The notes under the pieces were generated by a model. That model did not search any database, was not told the origin of the DNA, and saw only the letters and a list, made by a program, of their open reading frames with translations. Of a stretch of DNA of 8,354 bases, positions 6,205 to 8,354 are shown one piece after another. The position numbers and the translations under genes are program-made. How positions within the stretch are numbered: the first letter of the stretch is position 1; each line of letters begins with the position of its first letter. This stretch comes from Inquilinus sp. (GTDB taxonomy: Bacteria; Pseudomonadota; Alphaproteobacteria; DSM-16000; Inquilinaceae): assembly GCA_013003675.1 (NCBI GenBank), contig JABDIP010000543.1:1-8354 (forward strand). Direction: 5' to 3'.

Positions 6205-6410
6205 CCCCGTTCACTCCGATCGGAAATATAGTTTCCTCGTTAACCAATAATTCTCGCACGGAATTGATCAGAATTGAGGAACACAAGACCGATTCCTGAG
6301 AAATTCGCAGGATTATTCCGAAATATCGCTGGCCGACAATTGTGTTGTGAAATGCCATATGATCGCCAATATTATCCATTAACAAAGAGGTAACGATAAA
6401 CGACAATTGG
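6205..6410. other. AT-rich regulatory-looking island
   Basis: Over 6221-6400, 70 of 180 bases are G or C (39%), far below the surrounding genes. Visible elements are the inverted repeat GGAAA-TATAG-TTTCC (6222-6236) and TTAACCA (6240-6246). AATTC (6249-6253) faces GAATT (6261-6265), and there are two GAATTGA copies exactly 10 nt apart (6261-6267 and 6271-6277). TTAA-N7-GTAA (6379-6393) is one base from a CtrA box. No coding sequence is convincing here. Confidence 0.5.
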
Positions 6411-6425
6411 GAGCTATGGCGGCCA

Positions 6426-6632
6426 ATGGTAAGCCCCTATTTGGAGCGCCGCCTTCGCAGCTACCGTGAGGCGCTGCGCGAGATAAGAAAAAAACACGCC
6501 ACTCGGCGGGCGGCGAAGGCCAGGGCGAAGTCCGTGACTGCCGGCGGGCGCCGTGTCGAAGGGCGCCATCTCCGGTTGATCCACGATGGCACCCAGCGCG
6601 GCAAGGACTCGCCGCAAGAGCCTGCCAATTGA
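6426..6632 (+). CDS. Possible small basic hypothetical protein
   Basis: A 68-aa open frame that I do not recognise. It begins MVSPYLERRLRSYREALRE and continues as a lysine/arginine-rich helix with alternating acidic residues, then a basic tail ending in SPQEPAN. About three quarters of third codon positions are G or C, compatible with real coding but not proof. GGGAG (6409-6413) lies 12 nt before the ATG, longer than ideal. No alternative ATG, GTG or TTG in frame exists between the upstream stop (6360-6362) and 6426. It lies between an AT-rich regulatory island and the CtrA box. If real it would be a cytoplasmic, nucleic-acid- or protein-binding peptide; this is a guess from charge alone. Confidence 0.3.
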   Translation: MVSPYLERRLRSYREALREIRKKHATRRAAKARAKSVTAGGRRVEGRHLRLIHDGTQRGKDSPQEPAN

Positions 6633-6660
6633 ACCCTGCCTCCAGCGCAACGATCCGCAT

Positions 6661-6675
6661 TTAAGCTGCACTTAA
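6661..6675 (+). promoter_or_regulatory. Exact CtrA-type binding site upstream of the DUF2336 gene
   Basis: TTAA-GCTGCAC-TTAA matches the alphaproteobacterial CtrA consensus TTAA-N7-TTAA with no mismatch and continues into CC, as many CtrA sites do. It lies 82 bp upstream of the DUF2336 start codon, in a non-coding gap of GC-rich DNA where TTAA is rare. CtrA is the response regulator of cell-cycle and motility genes in this class. Confidence 0.5.
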
Positions 6676-6757
6676 CCGTTCTCCCCCACGCTGAATGGGC
6701 CCTCGGCGAACCCCGGCTGGCGCCGGCGTGCCGCCCCGATCACGCGCGATGTAGGCC

Positions 6758-7939
6758 ATGCTGGGACCCGCCAAGAACCCACCGGCGCTGACCAAGGAGC
6801 GCATTGACCGCCTGCTGGGCGACCGGTCGGCGCATGCCCGCGCCGAGACGGCCGCAAGCGTCGCGGCGGAGTTCTCGCGCGGCCAACTGACCGATCGCGA
6901 ACGCGCCCTCGCCGAGAGCATCCTCGACATCCTCGCCGCCGACATCGCCGACGAGGTTCGGGAGTCCCTGGCCGAGCACGTCAAGCACAGCCCCCTGCTG
7001 CCGCCGTCGATCGCGCTGCGGCTCGCCCACGACATCGAGTCCGTCGCGCTGCCGATCTTGCGGTATTCTGAGGTGCTGGGCGACGACGCGCTGATTTCGG
7101 TGATCCGGGCGGGCAATGAATCCAAGCAATTCGCCATCGCCGAACGCGCCACCGTGTCGGAGGAGGTCTCACAGTCCCTGGTGGAGACCGGTCGCAAGAA
7201 CGTGGTCTGCGTGCTGCTGGCCAATGAGGGCGCCCGCATCGGAGAGCCGGCGCTGCACCGGGTCCTGGACGATTTCGACGACGATTCCGGAGTGCCGGCG
7301 ATGATGGTCGACAGACGGACGCTGCCGCTGGCGGTGAGCCAGCGGCTGGTTGAGATCGTGTCGGAATCCCTCCGCCAACGGCTTATCGAGCGCCACCAAC
7401 TGCCGCCGGCGATCGCCGACGAGCTTTCGCAGCATGGCCGCGAACGGGCGATTACCCAATTGATAGCGGACGAACCGCGCGTCGCCGAGGTGGAATCGAT
7501 GGCCGGCCGGCTGTTCGCCAGCGGCAAGCTGACGCCATCGCTGTTGCTGCGGGCCATATGCGTCGGCGACCTGCATTTCTTCGAGGCCGGCATCGCCCGG
7601 TTGGCGCAGATGACGATCGATGATTGTCGTTCCCTGCTCTATGAGCGCGGCCCCCTCGGTTTCCGGGGCCTCTACGGCAAGACGGACCTGCCTGGCGAGC
7701 TTTTCGCCGCGTTCCGCGTCGCGCTCGACGTCGTGCGGGTCGTGCGCCCCGATTTCGACGGCGGACCGCGCGAGAAGAAAGTGTGGAAGAAGGTCTACAC
7801 CGACACCATCGTCGAGCGGCTGGTGCAAGAGTATCGCCAGGTTTGCCCGGCCGATGTCGAGCATGTGCTCAGCCAATTGGCTCGGCAATTCATCAGCGGC
7901 GATGGCGGCGACGCCGACGGCTCGCTGAGCGTGGTGTGA
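6758..7939 (+). CDS. DUF2336 domain-containing protein
   Basis: A 393-aa, mostly helical cytosolic protein of the alphaproteobacterial DUF2336 family, whose biochemical function I do not know. The family-type block runs from about residue 68, ESLAEHVKHSPLLPPSIALRLA, through IESVALPILRYSEVLGDDALI, FAIAERATVSEEVSQSLVETG and VVCVLLANEGARI. It has the look of HEAT-like helical repeats, with recurring LPP-(S/A)IA elements near 81 and 216. The C-terminal half has ELFAAFRVALDVVRVV and a lysine-rich segment. It has no signal peptide or membrane helix. ATG 6758 is the only usable start, because a stop (TAG, 6752-6754) lies just upstream in frame; the ribosome-binding site is weak (GTAGG). It is followed after 43 nt by the PAS-domain gene, so the two are probably co-transcribed, likely from a promoter carrying the CtrA box. 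Confidence 0.85.
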   Translation: MLGPAKNPPALTKERIDRLLGDRSAHARAETAASVAAEFSRGQLTDRERALAESILDILAADIADEVRESLAEHVKHSPLLPPSIALRLAHDIESVALPILRYSEVLGDDALISVIRAGNESKQFAIAERATVSEEVSQSLVETGRKNVVCVLLANEGARIGEPALHRVLDDFDDDSGVPAMMVDRRTLPLAVSQRLVEIVSESLRQRLIERHQLPPAIADELSQHGRERAITQLIADEPRVAEVESMAGRLFASGKLTPSLLLRAICVGDLHFFEAGIARLAQMTIDDCRSLLYERGPLGFRGLYGKTDLPGELFAAFRVALDVVRVVRPDFDGGPREKKVWKKVYTDTIVERLVQEYRQVCPADVEHVLSQLARQFISGDGGDADGSLSVV

Positions 7940-7982
7940 CCCTGCGCCCTGCCCCCCTAAACACCAGACACTCAAGGCTGTT

Positions 7983-8354
7983 ATGACCAAGACCGCCGAC
8001 CAACCGGCAACGACGGAAAGACTGAAGGCCGACCGGGACCGTTTCGTCGCGCTTGCCTTCTGCTGGGCCGACACGCTGATCGAGCTCGATCCCGACAACA
8101 CGATCACCTTCGCCGCCGGCCTCACGATCCCGGCGACCGGCCTGTCCCCCGATCGGCTGATCGGCCGCCATATCGACGATTTGCTCGTGCCCGCCCATCG
8201 CGGACTGATCCGGCGGCTGATCACCGTCGCCGGGAGCTGCGGGCGGATCGACAACATCTCCGTCGACTTCATCGGTCCCGGCGGCGCCGGCGCCCCGGTC
8301 CAACTCGCCGCCCACAAACTGCCGGAGCTCGGCGACCAGTCCTTCCTGGCGATG
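7983..8354 (+). CDS. PAS-domain signalling protein, 5' part only
   Basis: An open frame of 124 codons with no stop before the window edge. After a polar start (MTKTADQPATTERLKADRD), the region from Phe21 to at least residue 124 reads as a PAS sensor fold. It has FVALAFCWADTLIELDPDN, a short strand ITFAAG, the turn-helix TGLSPDRLIGRHIDDLLVP where PAS proteins have their GR(S/H) helix, and later strands NISVDFIGPGG and PVQLAAHKLPE. Proteins that begin this way usually continue into an EAL, GGDEF or kinase output domain, but that part is missing. AAGG (7974-7977), 5 nt before the ATG, supports the start. Its ligand is unknown. Position after the DUF2336 gene suggests a two-gene signalling unit. 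Confidence 0.75.
   Translation, partial: MTKTADQPATTERLKADRDRFVALAFCWADTLIELDPDNTITFAAGLTIPATGLSPDRLIGRHIDDLLVPAHRGLIRRLITVAGSCGRIDNISVDFIGPGGAGAPVQLAAHKLPELGDQSFLAM

Noticed and set aside
6176..6406. 76-aa minus-strand open frame through the AT-rich island
   Set aside because: It needs a TTG start, or an ATG at 6377-6379, without any ribosome-binding site. It ends inside the hairpin of the Mpo1-like gene, and its hydrophobic composition is what AT-rich DNA gives by chance.
6718..6732. sigma54-like TGGC...TGCC sequence before the DUF2336 gene
   Set aside because: Counting GG-N10 gives CC rather than the required GC; the spacing is off by one base.

Overview
The window reads as chromosomal DNA from a GC-rich alphaproteobacterium, most likely of the Rhodospirillales type. 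This is inferred from the style of the succinate dehydrogenase membrane anchors, a DUF2336 gene paired with a PAS-domain gene, an exact CtrA-type box, and the strong GC preference at third codon positions. There are no rRNA or tRNA genes, no CRISPR array, no transposase and no phage gene.

Layout. Positions 1-1743 (minus strand) hold sdhC-sdhD-sdhA, the start of a succinate dehydrogenase (complex II) operon. A good sigma70-type promoter lies before sdhC, and sdhA runs off the left edge, so sdhB would lie outside. sdhA is interrupted by a 16-nt deficit and frameshift inside a conserved active-site motif. Positions 1953-2783 (plus) hold a divergent SAM-dependent methyltransferase resembling trans-aconitate methyltransferases. 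Positions 2784-3664 are an 881-bp stretch with no convincing gene. It contains a DnaA-box-like cluster beside an AT-rich tract, a strongly strand-biased GTCGG-rich zone, and a perfect 13-bp inverted repeat enclosing further stems. Positions 3665-4552 (minus) encode a CitE/HpcH-HpaI-family CoA-ester lyase, and 4661-5686 (minus) encode aspartate-semialdehyde dehydrogenase (asd). Divergent from asd, 5833-6162 (plus) encodes a small Mpo1-like (DUF962) membrane protein that ends at a strong hairpin.

Positions 6205-6410 are an AT-rich island (about 39% GC by hand count over 6221-6400) rich in short repeats and TTAA half-sites. It is followed by a possible small basic protein (6426-6632). An exact TTAA-N7-TTAA CtrA box then lies upstream of a two-gene unit: a DUF2336 protein (6758-7939) and a PAS-domain protein cut off by the right edge (7983 onward).

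Functionally, the left two thirds is central metabolism: complex II in the TCA cycle and respiration, a possible trans-aconitate detoxifying enzyme, an acyl-CoA lyase, and asd for the Lys/Met/Thr branch. The right end looks like a regulatory or signalling locus that may be under cell-cycle or motility control. The most interesting unexplained parts are the 2784-3664 intergenic region and the 6205-6757 regulatory region. I cannot demonstrate a wholly new system from the sequence alone.
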